Positions 36,761-45,538 are shown, counted from the stretch's first letter. The stretch: 64,000 bases of DNA from Pseudomonas sp. UBA4194 (GCF_002379585.1 NZ_DFUE01000016.1:92149-156148), one strand, 5' to 3'. Notes: generated from the sequence alone by a model not told the origin. A program made the numbers and translations.

Positions 36761-36780
36761 ATATCGGGAATTACCGATAT
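36761..36780. promoter_or_regulatory. ArsR-type operator 2
   Basis: ATATCGGGAATTACCGATAT is a near-perfect dyad in the quinone-reductase promoter region. It differs from site 3 by one base (G to A at position 8). Confidence 0.65.
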
Positions 36781-36796
36781 ATCTAGCCAAAAGAAA

Positions 36797-37099
36797 TTAC
36801 AATTCCTTCCCGATGAGCTCTGCCAGCGCGCTGATGGTTTCTTCATTGCGCTGGTAGTAGGTCCATTGCCCGATGCGCCGGACTCTAACCAGGCCTGCAC
36901 GTTGTAACGTGGCCAGGTAATCAGACACCGTCGACTGCGACAGCCCGACGCCTTCCTGAATGCTACTGACGCAAACCCCTACCGTGTGCACGTCCCCTTC
37001 GTCTTGTGGAGGAAAGTTCTTCACCGGATCCTTCAGACCCGTAAGGATCTGAAGGCGGGTGCGGTTGGAGAGCGCTTTGAATACTTCGATCAATTCCAT
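36797..37099 (-). CDS. ArsR family transcriptional repressor
   Basis: The 100-aa protein is a compact winged helix: MELIEVFKALSNRTRLQILT, then a recognition helix in GVGLSQSTVSDYLATLQRAG and the wing VRVRRIGQWTYYQRNE. Two cysteines are not visible in a metal-site pattern; a single Cys lies in HTVGVCVSSI, so it may sense thiol-reactive compounds (quinones) instead of metal. An operator 9 bp upstream of its start implies autoregulation. It precedes the quinone-reductase/ABM pair. Confidence 0.9.
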   Translation of the reverse strand: MELIEVFKALSNRTRLQILTGLKDPVKNFPPQDEGDVHTVGVCVSSIQEGVGLSQSTVSDYLATLQRAGLVRVRRIGQWTYYQRNEETISALAELIGKEL

Positions 37100-37108
37100 G
37101 GCCTGATA

Positions 37109-37128
37109 ATATCGAGAATTACCGATAT
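37109..37128. promoter_or_regulatory. ArsR-type operator 3
   Basis: ATATCGAGAATTACCGATAT lies 9 bp upstream of the arsR-like start and is nearly the same as site 2. The spacing suits autorepression. Confidence 0.65.
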
Positions 37129-37156
37129 GTCAATAAACCATTCATCGGCTGCCGAT

Positions 37157-38362
37157 TCAGTGGCCTACCACCATCTCCCCGGTCTGCCGGTCACCGCCCG
37201 TAAAACCATGCTCCCGCGCGCGCACAGCGATACCCAGGCTGATCAACAGCAACGCCAACAGCACCCAGGGAAACGTACTTACGCCCCACTGCCCCAGCAG
37301 CACTCCACCGAGCAGACCGCCGCCGGCGATAGCGCTGTTCCACACCACGACATTCATCGACAGCGCCACGTCGGCGCCCTGCCCTGCCGAGTCTGCCAGC
37401 GCGGTTTGCAGAAGCGTGGCCGCGCCGCCGAACGTCAGGCCCCAGATGAAAACACCTGCGTAAATGGCCGAAGCAGAGCCTGAAAACAGACCCAGAAAAA
37501 CCGCCACCGCTGCAAACGTGGCCAGGCTCGCCAGCACCGTGGTACGCAAATGCCGATCAACCAGGCGACCGGTGACCCAGATACCTGCCAGCGCCGCAAC
37601 ACCAAAGGCCAGCAAGACCACATCGACGTCATTCGCCAACCCGGCCTTGGCGACAAAGGGCGCCACGTAGGTGTAAAGGATGTTGTGCGCCAGCATCCAG
37701 GTGAACACCACGGCCAACACCGGGCGAACGCCAGGGGTGGAAAACACCTCACGCAACGCCATGCGCTGTGATGAGGATTGGCCTGGATAATCCGGCACTT
37801 TGATCAGCACCCAGGCGATCAATACCACGGTCATCGCGGACATCAACCCGAAGGCCATGCGCCAACCCATGAACCCACCCAGCCAGGTCCCCAGAGGCAC
37901 CCCAAGCGACAACGCGATGGGCGTTCCCACCATTGCCACAGCCAGCGCACGGCCCTGCAACTGCGGGACCACCATGCGGCGTGCGTAGCCTGCGATCAGG
38001 CTCCAGGCCAGGCCTGCGGAAACGCCTGCGAAGAACCGCGCAACCAGCGTGAGCCAATAATTGGACGACAGCGCGGTGACTGAATTGAATACCAAAAAGC
38101 CAACGATCGTCAGCAGCAGCACCGTTCTGCGGCGCCAGCTTTGCGTGGCGATGGTCAGTGGAATGGCCGCGAGCAGCGAACCCAACGCGTAGACCGTCAC
38201 CATCTGCCCCGCGAACGATGGCGACACGCTCAAACCACTGCCGATTTCCGGCAGCAAGCCCGCCGGCAGCGTCTCGGTAACGATGCAGATGAACCCTGTC
38301 ATTGCCAAGGCCAGCAGCGCTCCCAGCGGAAGTTTTCCGTCGTGCGATTCTTCCCTACTCAT
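37157..38362 (-). CDS. DHA1-type MFS efflux transporter
   Basis: The 401-aa inner-membrane protein has twelve predicted helices with the antiporter pattern TGFICIVTETLPAGLLPEI in helix 1 and RFFAGVSAGLAWSLIAGYARR later. It is close in type to arabinose/purine efflux MFS proteins. It is divergent from a TetR gene and the shared 111-bp region holds two matching dyads, so a TetR-repressed drug or metabolite exporter is likely. Confidence 0.9.
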   Translation of the reverse strand: MSREESHDGKLPLGALLALAMTGFICIVTETLPAGLLPEIGSGLSVSPSFAGQMVTVYALGSLLAAIPLTIATQSWRRRTVLLLTIVGFLVFNSVTALSSNYWLTLVARFFAGVSAGLAWSLIAGYARRMVVPQLQGRALAVAMVGTPIALSLGVPLGTWLGGFMGWRMAFGLMSAMTVVLIAWVLIKVPDYPGQSSSQRMALREVFSTPGVRPVLAVVFTWMLAHNILYTYVAPFVAKAGLANDVDVVLLAFGVAALAGIWVTGRLVDRHLRTTVLASLATFAAVAVFLGLFSGSASAIYAGVFIWGLTFGGAATLLQTALADSAGQGADVALSMNVVVWNSAIAGGGLLGGVLLGQWGVSTFPWVLLALLLISLGIAVRAREHGFTGGDRQTGEMVVGH

Positions 38363-38381
38363 GCGATCTCACCTCACTTAT

Positions 38382-38395
38382 ATACTGATCGGTAT
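38382..38395. promoter_or_regulatory. TetR operator 1
   Basis: ATACTGATCGGTAT has arms ATAC/GTAT around a GATC core. It lies 19 bp upstream of the MFS start in the divergent region. Confidence 0.6.
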
Positions 38396-38433
38396 GAATA
38401 TAGAGAGCGCTCACCCGCTGGTCAACGACTTCT

Positions 38434-38447
38434 GTATCGATTAGTAT
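38434..38447. promoter_or_regulatory. TetR operator 2
   Basis: GTATCGATTAGTAT, read on the other strand as ATACTAATCGATAC, matches operator 1 at most positions. It lies 26 bp upstream of the TetR start. Confidence 0.6.
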
Positions 38448-38473
38448 CTAAGTCATTCAGCAGGAGATCGGAC

Positions 38474-39097
38474 ATGGCACAAATGGGACGTCCGCGCACG
38501 TTTGATCGTGACGTGGCAATCACTCAGGCAATGCATCTGTTTTGGGAGCACGGATACGACGCGACGTCGCTCACCCAGCTCAAGGCCAACATCGGCGGCG
38601 GCATTACTGCCCCCAGCTTCTATGCTGCGTTTGGCTCCAAACAGGCCCTGTTCCAGGAAGTCATGGAACGCTATCTCGCCACCCATGGTCGTGTCACCGA
38701 AAGCCTGTTCGATACCAGCCTGCCGCCCAGAGAGGCGATCGAACTCACGCTGCGGCGCTCGGCAAAGATGCAATGCGAAACTGATCATCCCCGCGGTTGC
38801 CTGGTGTCGCTGGGGCTGATGAGCGCGTGCTCGGAAGAGAGCAAGGCCATCTCCGAGCCTCTGGTGCGAGCCCGCAACCTGAACCGTGCGGGCCTGGTGG
38901 CGTGTGTCGAACGAGCGGTTAGCGCGCGTGAATTGCCGGTGACCGTAATGCCCGAAACGCTCGCGGCGGCGTTCGACAGCTTTCTGCTCGGTTTGTCGAC
39001 GTTGGCACGGGATGGGGTCTCGCATGCCACGATGGATGCGGCGGTGAGCCAGATGATGGGGTTGTGGGATGGGTTGTGTGTGCGGGCCGATAGTTGA
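38474..39097 (+). CDS. TetR family regulator
   Basis: The 207-aa protein starts MAQMGRPRTFDRDVAITQAM and has the helix-turn-helix YDATSLTQLKANIGGGITAPSFYAAFGSK, then an all-helical ligand domain. GGAGATCGGAC precedes the ATG at 38474. It likely represses itself and the divergent MFS gene. Confidence 0.92.
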   Translation: MAQMGRPRTFDRDVAITQAMHLFWEHGYDATSLTQLKANIGGGITAPSFYAAFGSKQALFQEVMERYLATHGRVTESLFDTSLPPREAIELTLRRSAKMQCETDHPRGCLVSLGLMSACSEESKAISEPLVRARNLNRAGLVACVERAVSARELPVTVMPETLAAAFDSFLLGLSTLARDGVSHATMDAAVSQMMGLWDGLCVRADS

Positions 39098-39199
39098 TGA
39101 CTTAACGCATCAAACTTGATGCCACTTGTACGATGTCTTATCAGAAGCTATTACTACATCTCCAAAAAATAACAAGATCACGGAGATCGTCAGTCGCCC

Positions 39200-40162
39200 A
39201 TGAACACACCTGCCACCCGCCACGTATCGCAGTATCTCTCTGACCCTAAAACCGTCTTGCTGTTGGCTACCTTGTGCTGTGCCCTGTGGGGCAGTTCTTA
39301 CCCGGCCATCAAGAACGGGTACGAGATGCTGCTGATCGCCCCGCACGACGTATCGTCCAAGCTCATTTTTGCGGGCTATCGTTTCCTGCTTGCGGGTGTT
39401 TGCCTGTTGCTGCTAGCAGTCATCATGGGCAAGCCGATAATGCGATTGAGCCGACACACGTTTGGCCAGGTGGCTTTGCTGGGCCTCGTGCAGACGGGTC
39501 TGCAGTACGTGTTCTTCTACATCGGCCTGGCCTTTACCACCGGCGTCCGCGCGTCGATTCTGAATGCCACCACGACGTTCTTCAGCGTGCTGCTGGCGCA
39601 CTTCGTTTACCACAACGACAAGCTGTCCACGCGCAAAAGTGTCGGCTGCCTGCTCGGTTTTGCCGGTGTATTGACTGTCAACGCGGGGGCTGGTCCGCTC
39701 GATACCTTGCCGTCGCTGCACGGCGAGGGCTTCATCGTGATCGCAGCCTTCGTGCTCTCGGCCGCATCCCTCTATGGCAAATACGTCTCCAACCGCATGG
39801 ATGCAATGGTAATGACCGGTTGGCAGCTGGCCATCGGCGGCTTGGCGTTGCTCATAGGCGGCTACGCAACCGGCGGCACCCTGGGCCACCTGACACCGGC
39901 TTCGACCCTCCTGCTCGTCTACCTCGCCCTGCTGTCGGCGGTGGCATTCACACTGTGGAGCCTGCTTCTCAAATACAACCCGGTCGGCCGAGTCAGTGTG
40001 TTCGCGTTTCTGGTACCGGTATTCGGCGCCACACTGTCGGCACTGTTCCTGGGCGAGAGCATTTTCGAATGGAAAAACCTGGCAGCGCTGGTGCTCGTGT
40101 GCGTCGGTATCACGATGGTCACGCGAGCGCAGGTGCCATCCCCGGTAGGTGCCAGGCATTGA
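39200..40162 (+). CDS. EamA/DMT family transporter
   Basis: The 320-aa membrane protein has ten predicted helices in two EamA repeats, seen as LCCALWGSSYPAIKNGYEML at the start and VYLALLSAVAFTLWSLLLKY in the second half. Such proteins export amino acids or other metabolites. The gene stands alone behind the TetR gene by about 100 bp. It is the last intact gene before the rearranged stretch. Confidence 0.9.
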   Translation: MNTPATRHVSQYLSDPKTVLLLATLCCALWGSSYPAIKNGYEMLLIAPHDVSSKLIFAGYRFLLAGVCLLLLAVIMGKPIMRLSRHTFGQVALLGLVQTGLQYVFFYIGLAFTTGVRASILNATTTFFSVLLAHFVYHNDKLSTRKSVGCLLGFAGVLTVNAGAGPLDTLPSLHGEGFIVIAAFVLSAASLYGKYVSNRMDAMVMTGWQLAIGGLALLIGGYATGGTLGHLTPASTLLLVYLALLSAVAFTLWSLLLKYNPVGRVSVFAFLVPVFGATLSALFLGESIFEWKNLAALVLVCVGITMVTRAQVPSPVGARH

Positions 40163-40187
40163 TGGTGGCGAGGGCACGGGAAGGTTC

Positions 40188-40216
40188 GCAGACCGGACCG
40201 TCAGGCACCCGGCGCA
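40188..40216. repeat. 29-bp element also found at 53418
   Basis: The 29 bases starting GCAGACCGGACCGTCAGG are identical to 53418-53446 on the same strand. At the second site they form part of a larger hairpin-rich region; here only this piece and a nearby TCGGCCA motif remain. Confidence 0.75.
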
Positions 40217-40231
40217 TCCGGAGAACGGTTG

Positions 40232-40250
40232 CTATCGGCCAACAGCAGTC
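40232..40250. repeat. TCGGCCA-type short interspersed repeat
   Basis: CTATCGGCCAACAGCAGTC is one copy of a short family whose other copies lie near 48275-48357, 51335, 53668, 55915, 58439 and 59907. All are intergenic in the accessory part of the window. Confidence 0.55.
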
Positions 40251-40252
40251 GG

Positions 40253-40637
40253 TCAGACGTTTGCCCGCAACAGTTCGAGCAAAAGTTTGAATGCAGGCTT
40301 AGGCTGTCGCCGACTCGGATAGTAAAGGTGATACCCCGTGACGACGGGACACCAGTCTTCCAGGACGCGTATGAGACGGCCATCCTGAACCTGCTGTTGG
40401 ACGACATCCTCCGGCAGATGCGCCAGCCCGACTCCAGCCATCGCGAAGTCCAGCATCATGGGGACTGTATTGCACACCATCTGACCTTCCGCCCGAACTC
40501 TCACGTCACGTCCTCCCTTTTCAAAGGGCCAAGACCAGAGGCCCCCTGATGTCGGTAGGCGAAGATTGATTCCGACATGTGCCGTGAGGTCATGGGGCGT
40601 GACAGGCTTGGGCCTGCGCTCGAAGTAAGCGGGTGAA
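40253..40637 (-). pseudogene. LysR regulator C-terminal fragment
   Basis: About 125 codons are open on the minus strand and read as the last third of a LysR effector domain: FISPAYFERRPKPVTPHDL, then FAMAGVGLAHLPEDVV and YHLYYPSRRQPKPAF before the stop at 40253. A stop lies a few codons beyond 40637, and the helix-turn-helix half is absent. The break falls exactly where an SDR fragment starts on the other strand, so the N-terminal 190 or so residues were lost by rearrangement. Confidence 0.8.
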
Positions 40638-40728
40638 ATGAACCCAATTTACGACTTCAACGGACAGGTTGCGCTTGTAACCGGCGCGAGCGCAGGCATC
40701 GGTCTCGCGGCTGCGCAGGCTTATGTGA
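40638..40728 (+). pseudogene. SDR N-terminal fragment
   Basis: About 30 codons read MNPIYDFNGQVALVTGASAG and on to IGLAAAQAY, the nucleotide-binding start of a short-chain dehydrogenase. Homology then stops; the open frame continues only as the antisense of the neighbouring gene. With the LysR piece it marks a rearrangement joint. Confidence 0.8.
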
Positions 40729-40750
40729 AAGCCGAATTCGAGGTCGAAAC

Positions 40751-41077
40751 TCATACGTGGATTTCCAGCGAAGCGATCAGATCACCATCGAGGCCGAAGC
40801 GGTATATCAGGTTGACAGGGCTGCCGCGGAAATCGCCAGTAACCTTGGCGCGGACGATCTGGTATCCATCGTCGTCTCTTATGTCGAACGGCTCAGTCGT
40901 GGCGTTGTATTTGACCGATGCTGCGCCTAGGAAGCCAGTGATGGCCTGGACGCCTTCGTATGTGTGGCCATCGTCCTTCAGGATGGCGTCTGCTGTGAAG
41001 CACTTTGCCAGCGCCTCCGGATCGTGTGCGGAGGCGAAGTAATGAGCGATGGGTTCGGGAAGCATCAGGGTGTGCAT
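40751..41077 (-). CDS. SnoaL/NTF2-like protein
   Basis: The 108-aa protein has the NTF2-like pattern: a first helix IAHYFASAHDPEALAKCFTAD, then YEGVQAITGFLGA and strands ending VNLIYRFGLDGDLIASLEIHV. Members are small isomerases, hydrolases or binding proteins for diverse ligands. ATG 41077 is preferred; an ATG 13 codons upstream is also open. It may have belonged with the broken SDR and LysR genes beside it. Confidence 0.75.
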   Translation of the reverse strand: MHTLMLPEPIAHYFASAHDPEALAKCFTADAILKDDGHTYEGVQAITGFLGAASVKYNATTEPFDIRDDDGYQIVRAKVTGDFRGSPVNLIYRFGLDGDLIASLEIHV

Positions 41078-41219
41078 ATTCTTGGGCTCAAGTGGTAACT
41101 GAAGCCCATCATGCACTCTGCTGTTTCATCAGAGAATATTCTATAAAACGTATGGCTTATGTAGAGTCGCATGCATAATGCAACGGCCGGCCCTCTATTG
41201 AAGAAACGCTGGGCCAGGA

Positions 41220-42125
41220 TTATTCAAAGGGGCCTCGATCCAGCAGACAATCGATGAAGGCACTTAGAAGGGCGGGTTGATGCTGCCTGTTTGGGTAATA
41301 CAGAAAAAGCCCGGGCCGCGTAATCGACCAGTCGGCAAGTACCTCGGTCAGTCGCCCCTGCGCCAGTAGCTCGCCCACACCGTCCTGCTCGAAGTGATAG
41401 GCGATTCCCAGTCCGTTCAGCGCAGCGGCAATGCCGATGTCGGCATGATTTGTGACAACAGGCCCATCGACAACGACTTCCATACTCTGCTCACACTTCT
41501 CAAACGCCCATCGATAATGCCTACCTTCCATCTGCAGTCGCCAGTTAATACAGGCATGCTGGTGCAGATCAGCGGGTGAGCTGGGTGTGCCATGAAGTGC
41601 GAGGTAGTCGGGGGACGCCACCACGACCATATTCATGTCCGGCGTCAGGCGGATGGCGACCATGTCCTTCTCTAGCTGCCCGCCTACGCGGATGCCTGCA
41701 TCGAAGCGACCACTGACGATATCAGCCAGCGCATCATCAACCACGATGTCGAGGACGATGTCAGGGTGAGCTTTATGAAAGCGTGCGAGGCGTGGGGCAA
41801 TGATGGTTCGGGCACCGATCCCAAGCGTGTTGATGCGCAGCGTACCACTCATCCGCCCTGCGGCTTCGCTGGCTTCGGCAACCGCCACGTCCATCTCCCG
41901 AAACAGTGGGGCCAGACGTTGATACAGCTGCTCACCGCTTGCCGACGGCGCGACGCTGCGGGTAGTGCGATTAAGCAAGCGGCTGCCAATGCGACTTTCT
42001 AGCTGGCGAATAGTCTGGCTGAGCGCCGAAGGCGATAAGCCCAGGTATTCCGCGGCTCTAGCGAAACTCTGCCGCTCGACGACCGCGACAAACGCTTTGA
42101 GCTCGGAAAATTCAGATCCACGCAT
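41220..42125 (-). CDS. LysR family regulator
   Basis: The 301-aa protein starts MRGSEFSELKAFVAVVERQS, with helix-turn-helix YLGLSPSALSQTIRQLESRI and a CrgA-like effector domain (FDAGIRVGGQLEKDMVAIRL). It is complete. It faces the Old Yellow Enzyme gene with the early stop across a 400-bp stretch of fragments, and probably once controlled a gene lost there. Confidence 0.88.
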   Translation of the reverse strand: MRGSEFSELKAFVAVVERQSFARAAEYLGLSPSALSQTIRQLESRIGSRLLNRTTRSVAPSASGEQLYQRLAPLFREMDVAVAEASEAAGRMSGTLRINTLGIGARTIIAPRLARFHKAHPDIVLDIVVDDALADIVSGRFDAGIRVGGQLEKDMVAIRLTPDMNMVVVASPDYLALHGTPSSPADLHQHACINWRLQMEGRHYRWAFEKCEQSMEVVVDGPVVTNHADIGIAAALNGLGIAYHFEQDGVGELLAQGRLTEVLADWSITRPGLFLYYPNRQHQPALLSAFIDCLLDRGPFE

Positions 42126-42248
42126 TCTATGCTGATATCTACATGACAAACTCTCATTCTAGACTTGCCTTCAAACTAATAACATTGCATCTGCGCTTAT
42201 ACCGTTGCAATGAGCGCTGCGCAGCGTTGTTTGCGTGAATGGCGCCAA

Positions 42249-42384
42249 GTGCACAGTTGCGCCAAGCAACCCGGGATCCACCACCCTCGCGTCGCACATT
42301 TCAGATGCCGAGGCTTGCGCGCAGGTCAGCGGATGGGACAATTGCGTCGACGCGTCTTCCAGCGCAACTCCCGGATTGACACTG
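42249..42384 (-). pseudogene. DUF6124 gene fragment, second copy of 52850-52985
   Basis: This 136-bp piece differs from 52850-52985 at about 6 positions, the same length and strand, so it is roughly 96% identical. At the other site it is the middle of an intact DUF6124 gene. Here both ends are cut: no start and no normal end remain. Confidence 0.8.
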
Positions 42385-42395
42385 GACTTTGTCCG

Positions 42396-42490
42396 TCATC
42401 GTCCAAGCATTTCCATATGCTCGTGAAGCATGCTTAAAAACACCTTCACTCGAGCTGGAACATAGCGCCGGGTAGGCGTTACACATGCGC
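42396..42490 (-). pseudogene. LysR C-terminal remnant
   Basis: About 30 codons on the minus strand read VTPTRRYVPARVKVFLSMLH before a stop at 42396, which is a typical LysR C-terminus (TPxRRYxPxRVRxF). No upstream LysR sequence is in frame. It is a second LysR fragment in this stretch. Confidence 0.6.
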
Positions 42491-42525
42491 ACAGCGCAAT
42501 CATATTCGATCGACTAAGGCGACCC

Positions 42526-43626
42526 ATGACTACCCCAAATGCGAAGATATTAACTCCTTAGGATATTAAAGATCTGCACCTGCGCAACAGACTGGCGGTA
42601 GCACCAATGACACGCGTCAGTGCCACAGCCACCGGGCTGGCTACACCGAAAATGGCAAGCTACTACGAGCGCTTTGCAAAAGGCGGCTTTGGTGTCGTTA
42701 TCACCGAAGGGATCTATACCGACCAGAAATTTTCCCAGGGCTATCCTTTCCAGCCAGGCATTGTCGACCAGGAACAGGCGGCGGCATGGCGTGACGTGAC
42801 CGACGTCATTCATGCCCATCGGAGCGCGGTATTTGCTCAGATCATGCACGCTGGAGCTTTGTCCCAAGGCAACCGTTTCGTTGATCAATGCGCCGCGTCC
42901 TCTGCCGTGCGCGCAAAGGGTCAACAGATGGGTTTCTACTATGGCAAAGGGCAATATTCGGTACCCAAGGCAATGACCGATGAAGATATTGCCGATGCTA
43001 TCGCGGGGTTTGCACAGGCTGCCAAACGTTCGATGGAAGATGCCGGCTTCGACGGCATCGAGATACACGGTGCGAATGGCTATCTGCTCGACCAGTTTCT
43101 GACTGACTACACCAACCAGCGCTCCGACCGCTGGGGAGGAGATACAAAAAGCCGAATTGGTCTCACTCTGGAGGTCATCAAGGCTGTGCGAGGTACCGTA
43201 GGGGCGGCACCGCTCGGCGTGCGTATTTCTCAAGGCAAGGTTAATGACTTCGATCACAAGTGGATGCACGGTGAGCGCGATGCAGAGATCATTTTCGGGT
43301 CGCTGAGCGATGCTGGCGTCGATTTCCTCCATGTTACCGAGCACGAGGCTTGGAAGCCTGCATTCAGGAACGGCGGCGTCAGCTTGGTTGCCCTTGCACA
43401 TCGCTATGCACCGAATCTCACGCTCATTGCCAACGGCGGCCTGCACCTGAACGAGCGCGCGAGTTCCGCGTTAGAGGAAGGTGCTGATCTCATTGCCATC
43501 GGTAAAGCAGCGCTAGCCAACCCGAATTTCCCGGAACGCCTGGCCAGCAACATGCCCGTTAACGATTTCGATGCGTCGATCCTCGGGCCAATCGCTGACA
43601 TCAAGGACTCTGAACTCATAGGCTGA
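42526..43626 (+). pseudogene. Old Yellow Enzyme family gene with an early in-frame stop
   Basis: From ATG 42526 the frame reads MTTPNAKILTP, then TAG at 42559-42561, then DIKDLHLRNRLAVAPMTRV and a full OYE barrel to 43626, including IEIHGANGYLLDQF. A single base change would restore a 366-aa protein. Restart at ATG 42607 would give 339 residues without the first barrel strand and part of the flavin site, so it would likely be inactive. GGC GACCC precedes the first ATG without a strong ribosome site. The rest of the frame is intact, so the change is recent or a sequencing error. Confidence 0.75.
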
Positions 43627-43742
43627 CCGTACGTTGTGCCTGCATGCTCGAGCTGTGCTGACTCCAATCTGCCGTGCTTCTGTTCAAGCTTGCTGTGGAG
43701 ACAACCGTGACGAAGGCCGACGAACCGATCTTCAAAAAAGTT

Positions 43743-43760
43743 GTAGACGACCGGTCGGTA
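43743..43760. promoter_or_regulatory. TetR (NemR-like) operator 1
   Basis: GTAGACGACCGGTCGGTA holds the dyad GACCGGTC and matches 44391-44409 at 15 of its first 16 bases. It lies 10 bp upstream of the TetR start. Confidence 0.7.
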
Positions 43761-43770
43761 TCTATTTATC

Positions 43771-44364
43771 ATGCCGACCATTATGAAGAAACCAGCTCAA
43801 GACATGCGTCAGCACATCATCGATGTGGCTCGTTCGCTAATGACGAACAAAGGCTATACGGCCGTTGGTCTCGCTGAAGTGCTAAGCACGGCAGGTGTGC
43901 CCAAAGGGTCGTTCTACTACTACTTCAAGTCCAAAGAAGAATTCGGCCAGGCGTTGCTGGAAGAGTATTTTTCCGAGTACCTGGGGCGAGTGGACTCCCT
44001 CATGGCAAAGCCCGGCAATGGTGCCGAACGCCTCCTCGCTTATTTCAATTACTGGATTGAAACCCAAGGCACTGACTTGCCCGAAGGCAAGTGCCTGGTC
44101 GTCAAGCTGGGCGCTGAAGTATGCGATCTCTCCGAGGACATGCGCGGCGTGCTCGAAGTCGGTACGGCGAAGATCATCCAACGTATCACCGCCTGTGTGG
44201 AGATGGGTGTTGCGGACGGAAGCATTGATCCCGAAGGTGACAGTGCCGCGTTCGCCGAATCCCTTTATCAGATCTGGCTGGGCGCCTCTTTGCTTGTGAA
44301 GGTGAATAAGTCCACTGAATCCTTCGCCAAAGCTCTAACCCTCACCAAGCGCTTGCTGCGATAG
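43771..44364 (+). CDS. TetR family regulator, NemR-like
   Basis: The 197-aa protein has a TetR helix-turn-helix (YTAVGLAEVLSTAGVPKGSFYYYFKSKEEF) and a C-terminal ligand domain with Cys in GKCLVVKLGAEVCDLSEDM, where the NemR type senses electrophiles. An internal ATG at 43783 is an equally good start. The same operator lies before this gene and before the ene-reductase downstream, as in nemR-nemA. It likely derepresses the ene-reductase/SDR set on electrophile stress. Confidence 0.88.
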   Translation: MPTIMKKPAQDMRQHIIDVARSLMTNKGYTAVGLAEVLSTAGVPKGSFYYYFKSKEEFGQALLEEYFSEYLGRVDSLMAKPGNGAERLLAYFNYWIETQGTDLPEGKCLVVKLGAEVCDLSEDMRGVLEVGTAKIIQRITACVEMGVADGSIDPEGDSAAFAESLYQIWLGASLLVKVNKSTESFAKALTLTKRLLR

Positions 44365-44390
44365 CACGCGCTTTTTATTTACCCAATTTA

Positions 44391-44409
44391 GTAGACGACC
44401 GGTCAGTTA
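44391..44409. promoter_or_regulatory. TetR (NemR-like) operator 2
   Basis: GTAGACGACCGGTCAGTTA repeats operator 1 and lies 25 bp upstream of the ene-reductase start. Confidence 0.7.
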
Positions 44410-44434
44410 TATGGATCGGTATAGGAGTTATCAG

Positions 44435-45538
44435 ATGCAAGACCTGAGCGAAACCACCGACCTGTTTGCCCCTTTGAAAATGGGTTCCATCGAACTGGCG
44501 AACCGAATCGTCATGGCGCCCGTCACTCGTAGCCGCTACGCCGAAGACGGTATACCGAATGAGCTGCACGCCACTTATTACGCTCAACGGGCCACCGCCG
44601 GATTGATCGTGGCCGAAGCGACCAACATCTCGGCACAGGGTCGAGGCTACGCAGCAACGCCCGGCATCTGGAGCGAAGAGCAAGTCGCGGGCTGGAAGAA
44701 AGTTACAGATGCTGTGCATGCCGCTGGGGGCAAGATTGTCAGCCAGCTCTGGCATGTTGGCCGTTTTTCGAGCGTCGACCTGCAACCTAATGGTGAAGCA
44801 CCAGTAGCGCCTTCCGCGATCCAGGCCGAGGGCAATACCTATACCGTCGACGGTTTTGTACCGGTGTCGATGCCGCGTGCGCTTGAAACCGACGAGATCC
44901 CCGGCATTATCGAGCAATACAAACGGGCAGCCGAGAACGCCAAACGCGCCGGTTTCGATGGCGTCGAAGTCCATTCGGCCAACAGCTACCTACTGGATCA
45001 ATTTCTGCGCGATTCCACCAACCAGCGTACTGACCAGTACGGCGGCTCAATCGAAAACCGCGCTCGACTCACATTGGAAGTGACCCAGGCCATTGTCGAT
45101 ATCTGGGGCAATGACCGCGTAGGTATTCGCTTGTCGCCGGTGACACCCGATGCTGGAAACACGCCCCCCGATAGCAACGTCATGGGCCTTCACAGCTACC
45201 TCATCCAACAACTGAATAAATTCGATCTGGCCTACCTGCACTTTGTCGAAGGCGCCACTGCTACTTCCAGAGAAGTCCCGGAAGGTGTCGACATGGACGC
45301 ACTGAGTGCCCAGTTCAATGGCCCGTTCATTGGCAATAACAACTACGACCTGGAGATGGCTGTCGAGCGCCGCGCGCAAGGCAAGATCGACGCCGTGGCA
45401 TTCGGTCGTCTGTTCATTTCCAACCCGGACCTCGTTGCGCGGTTGCGCCATGGTGCAGAACTGACCATTGCTCCTCGTGAGTCGTATTACGGCGGCGGCG
45501 CCAAAGGCTACACCGACTGGCCGCTGGGTAATTACTGA
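44435..45538 (+). CDS. Old Yellow Enzyme family ene-reductase, NemA-like
   Basis: The 367-aa flavin enzyme shows NRIVMAPVTRSRYAEDG, QLWHVGRFSS, the ligand pair in VEVHSANSYLLDQF and the C-terminal YYGGGAKGYTDWP. It reduces enones, maleimides or nitroesters. TAGGAG lies 8 bases before ATG 44435. It is under the TetR operator and leads a probable operon with an SDR and a lumazine-binding-like protein. Confidence 0.93.
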   Translation: MQDLSETTDLFAPLKMGSIELANRIVMAPVTRSRYAEDGIPNELHATYYAQRATAGLIVAEATNISAQGRGYAATPGIWSEEQVAGWKKVTDAVHAAGGKIVSQLWHVGRFSSVDLQPNGEAPVAPSAIQAEGNTYTVDGFVPVSMPRALETDEIPGIIEQYKRAAENAKRAGFDGVEVHSANSYLLDQFLRDSTNQRTDQYGGSIENRARLTLEVTQAIVDIWGNDRVGIRLSPVTPDAGNTPPDSNVMGLHSYLIQQLNKFDLAYLHFVEGATATSREVPEGVDMDALSAQFNGPFIGNNNYDLEMAVERRAQGKIDAVAFGRLFISNPDLVARLRHGAELTIAPRESYYGGGAKGYTDWPLGNY

